Assembly (NCBI RefSeq): GCF_000526235.1
Contig: NZ_JAFR01000007.1
Location: 62,001 to 126,000, forward strand
DNA: 64,000 nucleotides
Direction: 5' to 3'
Source of the DNA: Acholeplasma granularum ATCC 19168
GTDB taxonomy: Bacteria > Bacillota_I > Bacilli_A > Acholeplasmatales > Acholeplasmataceae
Within the stretch, counting starts at the first letter, position 1. Each line of letters starts with the position of its first letter. The notes below the pieces were generated by a model. The model did no database searches. It worked only from the letters and a program-made list of their open reading frames with translations, and had not been told where the DNA came from. This document shows, in pieces, positions 27,259 to 36,489 of this stretch. Both the position numbers and the translations under genes were made by a program.

Positions 27259-27320
27259 ATTTCCCCCTAGGAATTATATTTTGATTTATTTTGGATAGAT
27301 GCAAGATTTCTATCAAAGTA

Positions 27321-27359
27321 ATTGTATCATAAAACCAGTACTCAATGCAAACGTTTTCA
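27321..27359 (-). promoter_or_regulatory. malK promoter with a cre-type operator on the -35 box
   Basis: Minus strand -35 TTGCAT (27345-27350), 18-base spacer, -10 TACAAT (27321-27326). ATGCAAACGTTTTCA at 27345-27359 (plus strand) fits the WTGNAANCGNWWNCA consensus at every defined position and covers the -35. CcpA or a LacI-family maltose regulator bound here would compete with RNA polymerase. Confidence 0.8.
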
Positions 27360-27471
27360 ACTTTTTAGTGTTTTTACAATCCTAAATTATGTGAATTATT
27401 AATATAGTTTAAAAGTAATTGATTCAAATTTGTATAATATTTTATAGGATTTACACCTGATAAATTAAAAA

Positions 27472-27484
27472 GTAAACCGTTTAC
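27472..27484. promoter_or_regulatory. LacI-type operator before the amylase lipoprotein gene
   Basis: Odd-length palindrome GTAAAC-C-GTTTAC. It overlaps a possible -35 (TTTACA at 27480-27485) with TAAAAT 15 bases on. Besides the two operators, the 295-base divergent gap (27259-27553) shows nothing else. Confidence 0.6.
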
Positions 27485-27553
27485 ATTTATTATTTAATGT
27501 TAAAATGTAATTAGAACATATTTCACAATACTAAGTGAAGAAAAGGTGTAAAA

Positions 27554-29122
27554 ATGAAAAAAATATTATTCATAATCACAATTTTGCTTTCCGCTGTCAT
27601 ATTAATTGCCTGTGAACCAAAGGTTGACATTAACCCTCCGATTGAAACAACAGATTTAAGATTAGAAAATCCACGAAATGATATATATTATCAAATTTTT
27701 ATTCGTTCTTTTGCTGATAGTAATGGTGATGGCATTGGGGATTTTAATGGTGTAACGAATAACCTTGATTATTTAGAAGATCTTGGTATTACAGCTATAT
27801 GGATGTTACCTTTTAATGATACTGACAATGATTTTGGTTCCCATCATGGATATAGAATTAAAGATTATTATAATGTAAATTCAGAATATGGTACTATGGA
27901 AGATCTTGAAAACCTTATTTCAGAGGCTAATAAAAGAAATATACGAGTAATGATGGATTTAGTTATCAACCATACATCAGATACCCATCCTTGGTATATA
28001 GATGCTAAAAACAACACCAATTCAGAATTTAGAGATTACTATATTTGGACATCAGAAAATAATGCTTTTGAATCGTTTTCAGGTGGTATGAAAGATTTAA
28101 ATCTAAATAACGAAAAAGTTGTAGAAGAAATAAAAAATATCATTGAATATTGGATAAATAAAGGTATTACAGGATTTAGATATGATGCCGCTAAACATTT
28201 TTTTATAGGTGATCCTAACTCAAATCCTGCAGTAATGACAGTGAAAACCCATCAATTTATAAGGGAACTTCAATTGCATGCTCGTTCAATTAATGAAGAT
28301 GTATATTTTTTAGGTGAGGTTTTTGAATATGATTATAACTTCTATAAAGATTATTACATTGGCTTAGATTCCTTATTTGATTTTTATACTGCAAGAGAAA
28401 TATGGCAGCGTGTTGGTAGTGGTAATGATAAAAGACTTTTTGTATCAAATTTAGAAAGAGCTTATGCCACTTATAGACCATATAATCGAGATTATGCACC
28501 ATCTATTTTTATTAGCAATCATGACTTAGATAGAGTAGCTTCCATGTCTGAATTTGGTGGTTTAAATGCTTTAAATAAATTAAAATTAGCAGCAAGTGTT
28601 ACGTTAACATTACCTGGTTCTACTCATATTTACTATGGGGAGGAATTAGGTATGAAAGGCATACGTTATGAAGGACTTCAAACAGATCAAGGTACTGTTT
28701 ATGATCAATATCGTCGTTCACCATTTTTATGGGGTGAGCAATCAAAAATGACTACATGGTTAAATCCGTATGCAGAAAGTCATTCTACCAAATCAGTATT
28801 AGAACAAAGCTCGGATGAAAATTCTTTATTAAATCATTATAAAGCGCTCATAGACATAAGAAAAAATAACCCTGCTTTAATGTATGGAAACTATTTTAAG
28901 GCTTGGAAAGATAATACTTCTTTCCTTCAAGGATATGTAAGACATTATGAATTTGAAGATATTAATCAAACTATTTTAGTAATTCATAATATGACCGATT
29001 CTCAAAGAATTGTTGATTTAGCGGATGAAACTGTTTTATATGGTGATTTAGAAATCAAACCATATGGAACATTAATATTAGAACTAGATTCAAATTTGAT
29101 AGCTAATTATATAAATGAGTAA
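27554..29122 (+). CDS. Surface lipoprotein alpha-amylase (GH13)
   Basis: 522 aa. Signal peptide with lipobox LIAC (Cys20), so it is anchored on the outer face of the membrane. The GH13 barrel starts at about residue 45 (YYQIFIRSFADSNGDGIGDFNGV) with the four conserved regions: DLVINHTSD, GFRYDAAKHF (nucleophile Asp), FLGEVFEYD (acid/base Glu) and FISNHDLDR (Asp). GH13 subfamily is not certain; likely an amylase or cyclodextrinase acting on dextrins outside the cell. It is followed by a bidirectional terminator and preceded by an operator, so it forms its own transcription unit. Confidence 0.92.
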   Translation: MKKILFIITILLSAVILIACEPKVDINPPIETTDLRLENPRNDIYYQIFIRSFADSNGDGIGDFNGVTNNLDYLEDLGITAIWMLPFNDTDNDFGSHHGYRIKDYYNVNSEYGTMEDLENLISEANKRNIRVMMDLVINHTSDTHPWYIDAKNNTNSEFRDYYIWTSENNAFESFSGGMKDLNLNNEKVVEEIKNIIEYWINKGITGFRYDAAKHFFIGDPNSNPAVMTVKTHQFIRELQLHARSINEDVYFLGEVFEYDYNFYKDYYIGLDSLFDFYTAREIWQRVGSGNDKRLFVSNLERAYATYRPYNRDYAPSIFISNHDLDRVASMSEFGGLNALNKLKLAASVTLTLPGSTHIYYGEELGMKGIRYEGLQTDQGTVYDQYRRSPFLWGEQSKMTTWLNPYAESHSTKSVLEQSSDENSLLNHYKALIDIRKNNPALMYGNYFKAWKDNTSFLQGYVRHYEFEDINQTILVIHNMTDSQRIVDLADETVLYGDLEIKPYGTLILELDSNLIANYINE

Positions 29123-29144
29123 ACACTTTCATTAATCATTGATT

Positions 29145-29172
29145 AAAAAAACCACCGGATGGTGGTTTTTTC
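29145..29172. terminator. Bidirectional terminator
   Basis: AAAAAACCACC / GGTGGTTTTTT with a GGAT loop between the converging amylase and small-lipoprotein genes. Confidence 0.92.
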
Positions 29173-29180
29173 ATTTTGAT

Positions 29181-29540
29181 TTAACTTAAATTATTTCCGA
29201 TGTAAGTTAATCCGGGATTATCATTAGAGTCATTTACCTTATAAGTTATTACACCTAAGGCTTCACTCTCACCCTTTTTATAAACTGTGAAATATAATGT
29301 ATATGTTTGGGTACCGAAATCATCTTTATAATCGTCATAAACTAAATTGATTGCAGAATGTATTAATTCGTACATTTCTAGTTCTGATTTATATGATGCT
29401 AGAATTGTAAGGTCTGCTTCAAAACGTTTTGAAGATATTTCAACATTTGAGATTAATGCTGTATCTCCTGTATGTTTGGTATCACATGCAACTAATGTTA
29501 AACTTAAAAGCATGATAAATGCGATTAATATTTTTTTCAT
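29181..29540 (-). CDS. Small lipoprotein of unknown function, linked to the pullulanase
   Basis: 119 aa with signal peptide and lipobox LVAC (Cys19). The mature part is mixed alpha/beta (VEISSKRFEADLTILASYKSELE... and TYTLYFTVYKKGESEALGVITYKV) and matches nothing I recognise. Its ATG overlaps the pullulanase stop (TAATG at 29538-29542), with AGGAGG just upstream, so the two are made together; a helper or anchoring role is conceivable but not shown. Confidence 0.75.
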   Translation of the reverse strand: MKKILIAFIMLLSLTLVACDTKHTGDTALISNVEISSKRFEADLTILASYKSELEMYELIHSAINLVYDDYKDDFGTQTYTLYFTVYKKGESEALGVITYKVNDSNDNPGLTYIGNNLS

Positions 29541-32494
29541 TAGGATTTTCCTCCTAATATGTGTGTAAATGAGCCACCTTTAACGACTACATTATAATAA
29601 AGATTTGTTGTGTTACCTAAATAATCAGTAACTTGTACAGTAATAACTTTAAATCCTGGAATTGTTGTATCAATTTGAGTTACATTAACTTTAGCACCGC
29701 TTGGCACATTAACATTACTTAGAGGATTAAAGTTAGAATTTAATTGAACTTCTACTAAAGACTCTTTTATAGTAGGTTGATCAGACGATTTTACTTCTAC
29801 AAAAATTGCAGATGTAGAACGAGTAGGAATATCAAATTTTTCACTTCTAGTTACTAAACCTTTGGAGACATTATGTAAACCAAGTGCTCCAGCACGCGAA
29901 GTTAATTGCATATATGTTTTTCCATCATTTAACGTAACTGATGTCATTCCATTTGTAATACCTGCATGAATGATTAACAATTTAGGATCATCTGTAGTTC
30001 CTTCGATTGTATATGCTAATGCTCTAAGAGATGCATCTTGGGTTGTTGGTACAAACTTAAATCTGGCATTTATCTCAGTCATATTATCCATTCTTAGTCC
30101 AGAATAATTTTTTCTAATGTGAATAAGAGATTTATGATATTCAAAGACGTCATTAAACTCAATTTTTCTATCCCATCTTAACTGGTTTACACTATCTGGA
30201 GATTCATAAGAGTTATGATCATATAGTCCACCATCTAAAGGTTTAGAACGTAAAAATTCTGTTCCTGCATGTAAAAATGGAATACCCATTGATGTTAAGA
30301 CAATCGCATTTGATTGAACTTGAACATGTTTAACTTCATTAATCGATACACCTGAGGTTCTTAATTTATCATGTAGCGTTAGGTTATCGTGGGCTTCTCC
30401 ATAAACTATGTTTTGAAGAGGGGAGTTGGTAAACTGATCTGTTGCACCCATAATACCTTTTTTTAAGTCATCAAGTCTACCTTGATCAACAACACCTTGA
30501 ACAAATCCACCTTCTTTACCATCAGGGACACCTTTTAGTGCATTTCTATATAGATCATTAAATGCACCGACACCACTATCTAATTTTCTAATTTGTGTTC
30601 GATCCCAATTATTAGTATCAGTCATACCAGCAGCATCTTCACCTTTAATTAAAGTAGCAGCAGCTGCCCATGGTTCACCATATATAATAATTGTTGGATC
30701 AATTTCATTTAGCGCTTCTCTAATTGCATTCATTGTTTCTATATCATGTAACGACATTAGGTCAAATCTAAATCCTGATAATTTGTATTCTTTAGCTAAA
30801 AACACTGTAGAATCTACCATAAATTTACGTACCATGCTGCGCTCTGAAGCTGTTTCATTACCAGTTCCAGAACCATTTTGGAAACCACCTGACTCATTTA
30901 AACGGTGATAATATCCGGGAACAATCTTATGGAAGTTTGAACCTTCAGATTCTCCTGTATGATTATATACAACGTCCATAATCACGCGAATATCTTTTTC
31001 ATGGAATGCTTGAACTGTTTTCTTAAACTCATTAATTCTAACGTTTCCATCAAATGGATTTGTAGAATAAGAACCTTCTAAAGTATTGAAATGATAAGGC
31101 ATATATCCCCAGTTAAAAACATTTTTTGTATTAGGGTTTTTAAATATTTCTACTTCATCAAGGTATCCAAAGTCAAATATTGGTAATAAATGTACAGCAT
31201 TGACGCCCAATTCTTCTATATGATCTAAACCTGTTGTAACCGTTACATCATTTTTTGTATAAGTTGTACCACTTTCAGCTAAACCTAAGAATTTACCACG
31301 GTTTGTTTCATTTCCTGTCCATGATGAATGACTCGTTAAATCTCTAACATGTAATTCCCAAATAATATAATCTGTAAATGTTTTAATAGTATTTGGTCTT
31401 GTGCTAAACTCCCAATATGCTGGATCTGTTGATTTAAAATCAACAACCATACTACGGAGCCCATTTGCACCAGTAGAGTAGCTATATGGGTCTGTAACTT
31501 CACTAATTATATCGTTATTATTCACACTAAAAGTATAATATTTAGAAGCGTAATCACCACTTAATTTAACTTCCCATGCACCATATTCTATTTTCGTCAT
31601 AGGGTGTGTTGATTTTGGATCTTTTTCTAATGAATCTTCACCTTTTCTATTGTATAAAGGATGTCCTTGTTCATAAATATTTAAACTTACTGATTTAGAA
31701 AGTGGTGCCCACAATCTAAATGTTGTTTCATTAGATGTATATATTGCTCCAAGTTCACCATTATAAGTGTAATTTTCTTCAAATTCTGGTGTGTCATATA
31801 AATTTTGTAAAGATACATTTTTTCTTGATTTAGAATCTTCAAAATCAACTTCTACTTCATATATTTTTGATATATCTACAGTTATACCTTTAATTGTTTG
31901 ATTTAATTTGGCATCTGCAAATTGACCAGTTTTAATAGATACTCCATTTTCATAAACTGTATAATTTGTTGCAGGATTTGATAAATTTAAAGTAATATCT
32001 TTATTAGCTGCAAATGCAGTAAATAAAATACTTGGTCTGTAATCAGGTATATTGTTTTCTAAATCTGCATTTGATTTTCCATAAATGACTTGCCCTTGAA
32101 CAAAATACACGTGTGCCACCCCATTAATAACTTCTAGTTCATTTAATGTAATATATCTATTACCACCAGGTTCTCTTTCACCATCCCATAGTCCAGGACC
32201 TGTTGCATGTTTAATAATAATGCCAAAAACTGTTGCGGTAGGATAGTCTTTAGCAAGATCTATTGTATATTTTACACCTTGATTATCTAAAGTCGATATG
32301 TCAAAATTAAAGTCAGTTCCCGCAGAATCTTTGGGTTCAAATTCCCAAAAATGAAACCATTTGTTTGCATAATCCTCATTATATCTATAATAATGAATAA
32401 CTAAAGTATGCGGTTGGGTATTTGCATAAGTTATGGATAAACCAATCACACCTGCAAATAAAAGTGTGAACATAAATAATAATAATTTTTTCAA
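29540..32494 (-). CDS. Secreted type I pullulanase (GH13) with CBM41
   Basis: 984 aa. Signal peptide (1-24, ends SITYA, no lipobox); CBM41-like domain about 26-130 (LVIHYYRYNEDYANKWFHFW); a second beta domain about 150-230; CBM48 about 245-335; GH13 catalytic domain about 355-760 with the pullulanase mark NWGYMPYHF, DVVYNHTG, GFRFDLMSLHD (nucleophile), YGEPWA (acid/base) and AHDNLTLHD; a C-terminal beta domain and an Ig-like/DUF5011-type domain from about 910 (VTVQVTDYLGN). It debranches pullulan, starch or glycogen outside the cell. No wall anchor, as expected without a cell wall. Promoter region holds two cre-type sites. Confidence 0.93.
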   Translation of the reverse strand: MKKLLLFMFTLLFAGVIGLSITYANTQPHTLVIHYYRYNEDYANKWFHFWEFEPKDSAGTDFNFDISTLDNQGVKYTIDLAKDYPTATVFGIIIKHATGPGLWDGEREPGGNRYITLNELEVINGVAHVYFVQGQVIYGKSNADLENNIPDYRPSILFTAFAANKDITLNLSNPATNYTVYENGVSIKTGQFADAKLNQTIKGITVDISKIYEVEVDFEDSKSRKNVSLQNLYDTPEFEENYTYNGELGAIYTSNETTFRLWAPLSKSVSLNIYEQGHPLYNRKGEDSLEKDPKSTHPMTKIEYGAWEVKLSGDYASKYYTFSVNNNDIISEVTDPYSYSTGANGLRSMVVDFKSTDPAYWEFSTRPNTIKTFTDYIIWELHVRDLTSHSSWTGNETNRGKFLGLAESGTTYTKNDVTVTTGLDHIEELGVNAVHLLPIFDFGYLDEVEIFKNPNTKNVFNWGYMPYHFNTLEGSYSTNPFDGNVRINEFKKTVQAFHEKDIRVIMDVVYNHTGESEGSNFHKIVPGYYHRLNESGGFQNGSGTGNETASERSMVRKFMVDSTVFLAKEYKLSGFRFDLMSLHDIETMNAIREALNEIDPTIIIYGEPWAAAATLIKGEDAAGMTDTNNWDRTQIRKLDSGVGAFNDLYRNALKGVPDGKEGGFVQGVVDQGRLDDLKKGIMGATDQFTNSPLQNIVYGEAHDNLTLHDKLRTSGVSINEVKHVQVQSNAIVLTSMGIPFLHAGTEFLRSKPLDGGLYDHNSYESPDSVNQLRWDRKIEFNDVFEYHKSLIHIRKNYSGLRMDNMTEINARFKFVPTTQDASLRALAYTIEGTTDDPKLLIIHAGITNGMTSVTLNDGKTYMQLTSRAGALGLHNVSKGLVTRSEKFDIPTRSTSAIFVEVKSSDQPTIKESLVEVQLNSNFNPLSNVNVPSGAKVNVTQIDTTIPGFKVITVQVTDYLGNTTNLYYNVVVKGGSFTHILGGKS

Positions 32495-32807
32495 ATTAAT
32501 TTTCCCTCCTATATTTTAAATATAACATAACAAATCATCTATTTTTTTAGCTATGATAGCGTTTCCAATAAGGTAACGTTTGCATAATATTCATCTTTTC
32601 TTTCTTAGCAGTTATAGTTATTATAAATTTATGGTATTTATAAATGAAGTATACCATAATGATATTTATATTTCGGTGTGGAATCGTTTGCATAATGTAA
32701 TCGCTTACAGTATATAATATAATATCTAGACTATTAAAATTTTTACAACCAAAAAAACTAGACGTGTTATAATAAAATGACATCAAAGCGAAAAGAGGCG
32801 TTCACAT
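32495..32807. promoter_or_regulatory. Divergent control region with four cre/LacI-type operators
   Basis: The gap between pullulanase (-) and the RDD gene (+) holds four 15-base sites of the WTGNAANCGNWWNCA type: minus TTGGAAACGCTATCA (32554-32568, exact), minus ATGCAAACGTTACCT (32571-32585, one mismatch), minus ATGCAAACGATTCCA (32679-32693, exact), plus ATGTAATCGCTTACA (32695-32709, exact). The right pair lies on a promoter TTGCAT (32688-32693), 17 bases, TATATA (32711-32716) reading right. The left pair is adjacent to the pullulanase 5' leader. Two pairs, each with 2 or 1 bases between sites, suggest cooperative binding. Confidence 0.8.
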
Positions 32808-33287
32808 ATGGTTCCAAGATTTGAAAAAAGAGTACGAGCATTTGCAGCCGATATCTCTGGATTAGTTATAGTTTTTATATTGGCTGCATTCGGTTTGGCT
32901 GATTTCGACTCAAGTATTCGTGCAATTATACAAGTAACTGCACTTATACTAACATTCTTTTTCTTAATAATTTTTCCACATTTAATCAAATCAAAACAAA
33001 CCTTTGGTAAGAGAATTCAAAAAATAAAAGTTGTTAATTTAGATGGTACAGAAGCTACAAAATTTAAACTAATCCTTAGAGAATTATTTAAATACAGTGC
33101 ATCAACTCTAACTTTTGGTCTTTATTTAGTTATTGCATACTTTGCACTTACAGAAAAACAAGTTTCAAGAACAATTCATGATTATATATTTAAAACAAAA
33201 GTAATTGATTTAGATACTTCACCTAAAAATAGACAATATACAGACGCAATAAGAACTGATACAATGAAGAATACGAGATTAGAATAA
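32808..33287 (+). CDS. RDD-family membrane protein
   Basis: 159 aa. N-terminal RFEKRVRAFAADISGLVIVFI carries the Arg-Asp pattern of RDD proteins in the first helix; two further helices follow (about residues 45-62 and 98-118) with KQTFGKRIQKIKVVNLDG between them, and SRTIHDYIFKTKVI near the end, as in the family. Role unknown; RDD proteins are often next to transporters. The stop overlaps the next ATG by one base, so it is coupled to the DUF1189 gene. Confidence 0.86.
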   Translation: MVPRFEKRVRAFAADISGLVIVFILAAFGLADFDSSIRAIIQVTALILTFFFLIIFPHLIKSKQTFGKRIQKIKVVNLDGTEATKFKLILRELFKYSASTLTFGLYLVIAYFALTEKQVSRTIHDYIFKTKVIDLDTSPKNRQYTDAIRTDTMKNTRLE

Positions 33288-34102
33288 TGTTTTTAGTAAG
33301 TTATTTTAAAATGGGATTTCAATTTCCTAAACTATTAGAAAATAGTAGAAAAGTTTCATTTATTAAGGTTTTTATATACTTTATTCTATTAACTTTTATA
33401 GCTAACTTTCCTTTAACTTGGCTAACCTTTGAAGAACAAGGTTCAAGAATCAATTTTATTGAAGAAAACATTAATTCAAACATCCCTAATTGGACAAATC
33501 TTCCCCCAGGAATGATAAGTTCGGGCGGTATTAATGAATCTATCCTTAATGGCTCTAGTTATACGAATGGTGATTTTATATATTACTTTGGCTATAATGA
33601 ACAGATAAATGAATTAATAGATAAAAATATCATAATTTTTCATACAGATCATATCGAATATTTGCATACTGATGGAGCAAAACTTATCTCTGATGGTTAT
33701 AGTGGATTTAAAGATCAAATATTACTTAGTCAGTTAAACTATTCTGATGGTCTTGAAAGAACTGAAATTTATAATTTATTTGCTCGATCAATTGAAAAAT
33801 CCTTTTCAACACAAATAATATTATATACAACCTTAAGAAACCAAACGATTCAGTTTGTAGCGTTCTTTATATATATAGTAATATTGTCAATTATTATACA
33901 ACTATTTAGATTTGGTTTCCAAAACTTCCTAAGTTTTAAAGAAGGACTAATTTTCATTATATTATCCTCTACTTTACCAAGTGTATTATCATTAATATTC
34001 GGATTAATATTACCTGGGTTTGCACCTGTTGTTTATAATTTAAGTCTAGGAATTACTGTAATGCTTATCTTACTAATATTCTCGAGGAAAAACTTTTCTT
34101 AA
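33287..34102 (+). CDS. DUF1189 membrane protein (YvdJ/MalA type)
   Basis: 271 aa. One N-terminal helix (about residues 24-44), an extracytoplasmic loop of about 125 residues, and three C-terminal helices (about 192-265). The architecture fits the DUF1189 family, whose members are found in maltodextrin loci of Bacillus and streptococci and are annotated as maltodextrin utilisation proteins of unknown mechanism. Position between pullulanase and malE agrees. Terminated at 34118-34147. Confidence 0.72.
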   Translation: MFLVSYFKMGFQFPKLLENSRKVSFIKVFIYFILLTFIANFPLTWLTFEEQGSRINFIEENINSNIPNWTNLPPGMISSGGINESILNGSSYTNGDFIYYFGYNEQINELIDKNIIIFHTDHIEYLHTDGAKLISDGYSGFKDQILLSQLNYSDGLERTEIYNLFARSIEKSFSTQIILYTTLRNQTIQFVAFFIYIVILSIIIQLFRFGFQNFLSFKEGLIFIILSSTLPSVLSLIFGLILPGFAPVVYNLSLGITVMLILLIFSRKNFS

Positions 34103-34117
34103 TTTAATAAGATTTAG

Positions 34118-34147
34118 ACCTTCATATTTTTTGAAGGTTTTTTTTTA
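34118..34147 (+). terminator. Terminator after the DUF1189 gene
   Basis: ACCTTCA / TGAAGGT stem followed by nine T residues. Confidence 0.88.
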
Positions 34148-34169
34148 TTTAGTTTTAATCATATTATAA

Positions 34170-34254
34170 TGATAGCGTTTGCAAATAAGAAACCGTTTGC
34201 ACAAACTCTCGTTATGTAAACGCTTTACATTTAAATAATACTTTATGATATACT
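34170..34254 (+). promoter_or_regulatory. Promoter and operators of the mal operon
   Basis: Three operator-like sites: minus TTGCAAACGCTATCA (34170-34184, exact cre), a weaker one at 34190-34204 (minus GTGCAAACGGTTTCT), and plus TGTAAACGCTTTACA (34215-34229, an odd-length palindrome). The last covers a -35 box TTTACA (34224-34229), with TATACT (34249-34254) 19 bases on. Confidence 0.75.
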
Positions 34255-34297
34255 TGACTTGTAAGATGATTCAAACAATACTTTTTAGGAGGGTAAA

Positions 34298-36478
34298 ATG
34301 AAAAAGATTATCTTATCTTTATTGTTTTTAGCTACCGTCCTTGTTGCTTTGCCGCAATTATTTGCTGCTGAAGACGCAACAGGAAATTTAGTAATTCATT
34401 TCAAAGCATGGGATGAAAATTATACTGAACTAGGTAGTTACGGATTTGAAGGCTTAGATGGTAAAACTATCTATGACTCTATTGATGATTTTGGTGCAGT
34501 TTTCAATTACAATAACATACCTGTAGTTGATGCTGAAAGTACTGCTCAATTCGGCTTTATCGCTGTTAAAAGACCTGGGGGCGGGGATCCTGACTGGAAT
34601 AATGGTAAATTGACTGCAGATATTAGAATTGATAAAACAGTTGTTAAAGCTGGTGAAACTGTACATATTTATGTCGTGCAAGGTAATGCGAACTCATCAA
34701 AAGATGATCCTAGATACTTTGTAGCGGATAATAGTAAATTTAATATGTTCCTTGTTTACTTTGATGCATCAGGTTCATATGAAGAGAACTTAGGTATTCA
34801 CCACTGGAGTGGTTGGGATCTACCAGGTTCTGAATGGAATGTACCAGTTGATGTATTTACAACTGGAGGTAATACAGCTTCAGGTTCACCAGTAAAAGTT
34901 GCTATGTTATCTGCTGACCAAACAGTAGTTGATGATGTACCAACTGGTAATGCACCAGATGCTGGATTCTTAATCTATTTCGGTCAAGGAGATGGATCTA
35001 AGAAAACAGGTGATGTTAAATTATTATCATCATTAGGTGAAAATCCTGTTTTAGGTGATGTTGGATTTGCCTATGTTTATTCAGCAGGTAATGGTGTAAC
35101 AACTGGTGATAACGTTTATTACGGAAATGCTAACTATGAAGATTATGCATTGAATGCATTCTCATTTAGATTATTAGCTCGTACCGTTGATCCAATATCT
35201 GGTGCTGCATCAGGTACGTTTGCTGTAAGAGACAATCAAATTATCGTTAAAGCTTCTTCTCAATTGCAAAATCCACATAAATTAATCGCTCCAAATAATG
35301 AGCTTAATTTATTATTAGCGAAAAATGATTTATCAATTGATTTAGAAGCAAGTAAAAATTATGCATTACCGTCTGAAGGTTTACATGATACTACAATTAC
35401 TTGGGCATCAGATAATGAAACAGTAATTAACCCAACTACTGGAGTTGTTACTAGACAAGCTACTCAAACAAACGTTAAACTTACAGCTACAATTGCTATT
35501 GGACAAGAAAATGTCTCTAAAGAGTTTAATGTTGTTGTTCCAGCTTCTTCTGCAGTTGCCTCTAATACATTTAGCTTAACTGTTAATGTAAAGGTTCCGG
35601 AAACTACACCAATGACAGATGACTTATATATCGTAGGTAGTTTTCCTAATTCTGTAATTCCTAGTTGGACACCAGATGCTCCTGCTGGTAAATTAACAAG
35701 AGTTGATGCTACAAATGCTTCAATTACAATTAACTTTACAGAACTTACTGCAACAACAAACCTTGAATTTAAATTTACTAGAGGTTCTTGGGACTTTGAG
35801 CAAGTTCAATTTGATGGTTCAGGTGTTGCAAATATCAAATACTCAATTTCTACTCTACTTGCATCAAATACAGTGGAGTACACAGTCGAAGGGTGGAAAG
35901 ATCAAGATTCAACATATGTTGAAGCTCCTGATCAACCATTATATACTGAAGCTGAAGCTAAAGCATTAGTTGAAGGTTGGTTTGCTATTAAACCTGTGGT
36001 TACTGCAGCTACTGAAACTGTTCCTGCTGTTTATGGTACAGCATTAGAAATTGAACGTGTTGACTATGCAATCGGTAATGATACATTTGCAGACTTCGTT
36101 ATCGTATTAAAAGATGGATCTAAGTTAGATATTACTAAAGAATATGTTCTATTCTTTGATAATGGTTTAGACACTTATGAAATAGATGTAGATATGGATA
36201 CAGAAGGGCCAGTAATTACATTCCCATTATTACCAGCTTCAAAAATTATTGAAGTTGAATGGGGTAAACCATTTAACTTGGCTGACTTCCCAATTTATAA
36301 TGCTACTGACAATAGAGATGGCGATTTAACTAGAGCGGTATTCGTGCCTGCTGGTCCAAACGCAATCTTAGATACTCGTACAGTTGGCGACTATGTCATT
36401 AAGTTACAAGTAAGTGATGACTGGGGTAATGTTACTGAAGAAACATTCACCTTTAGAGTCATTAAACTTACTGCCTAA
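34298..36478 (+). CDS. Secreted starch-binding protein with several carbohydrate-binding modules
   Basis: 726 aa, no catalytic domain. Signal peptide (1-23, cleavage near LFAA-ED). Two CBM41/pullulanase-N-like repeats (about 28-135, starting LVIHFKAWDENYTELGSYGF; and about 140-285 with LGIHHWSGWDLPGSEW), an Ig-like domain (about 335-415), a CBM20-like starch-binding domain (about 420-530, LYIVGSFPNSVIPSWTPDAP, KFTRGSWDFEQV), a linker region, and a C-terminal DUF5011-like Ig domain (about 635-723) related to the tail of the pullulanase. First gene of the mal operon, 11 bases before malE. Likely gathers starch at the cell surface; with no lipobox or wall anchor, retention is unexplained. Confidence 0.8.
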   Translation: MKKIILSLLFLATVLVALPQLFAAEDATGNLVIHFKAWDENYTELGSYGFEGLDGKTIYDSIDDFGAVFNYNNIPVVDAESTAQFGFIAVKRPGGGDPDWNNGKLTADIRIDKTVVKAGETVHIYVVQGNANSSKDDPRYFVADNSKFNMFLVYFDASGSYEENLGIHHWSGWDLPGSEWNVPVDVFTTGGNTASGSPVKVAMLSADQTVVDDVPTGNAPDAGFLIYFGQGDGSKKTGDVKLLSSLGENPVLGDVGFAYVYSAGNGVTTGDNVYYGNANYEDYALNAFSFRLLARTVDPISGAASGTFAVRDNQIIVKASSQLQNPHKLIAPNNELNLLLAKNDLSIDLEASKNYALPSEGLHDTTITWASDNETVINPTTGVVTRQATQTNVKLTATIAIGQENVSKEFNVVVPASSAVASNTFSLTVNVKVPETTPMTDDLYIVGSFPNSVIPSWTPDAPAGKLTRVDATNASITINFTELTATTNLEFKFTRGSWDFEQVQFDGSGVANIKYSISTLLASNTVEYTVEGWKDQDSTYVEAPDQPLYTEAEAKALVEGWFAIKPVVTAATETVPAVYGTALEIERVDYAIGNDTFADFVIVLKDGSKLDITKEYVLFFDNGLDTYEIDVDMDTEGPVITFPLLPASKIIEVEWGKPFNLADFPIYNATDNRDGDLTRAVFVPAGPNAILDTRTVGDYVIKLQVSDDWGNVTEETFTFRVIKLTA

Positions 36479-36489
36479 GGAGGTTTGAC

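Noticed and set aside
29347-29568. Plus-strand 73-aa ORF opposite the small lipoprotein and pullulanase end
   Set aside because: Antisense shadow of two well-supported genes with signal peptides.
32547-32989. Two minus-strand ORFs (79 and 68 aa) across the divergent control region and the RDD gene start
   Set aside because: They run over the operators and the RDD gene, which has family motifs; no ribosome binding sites.
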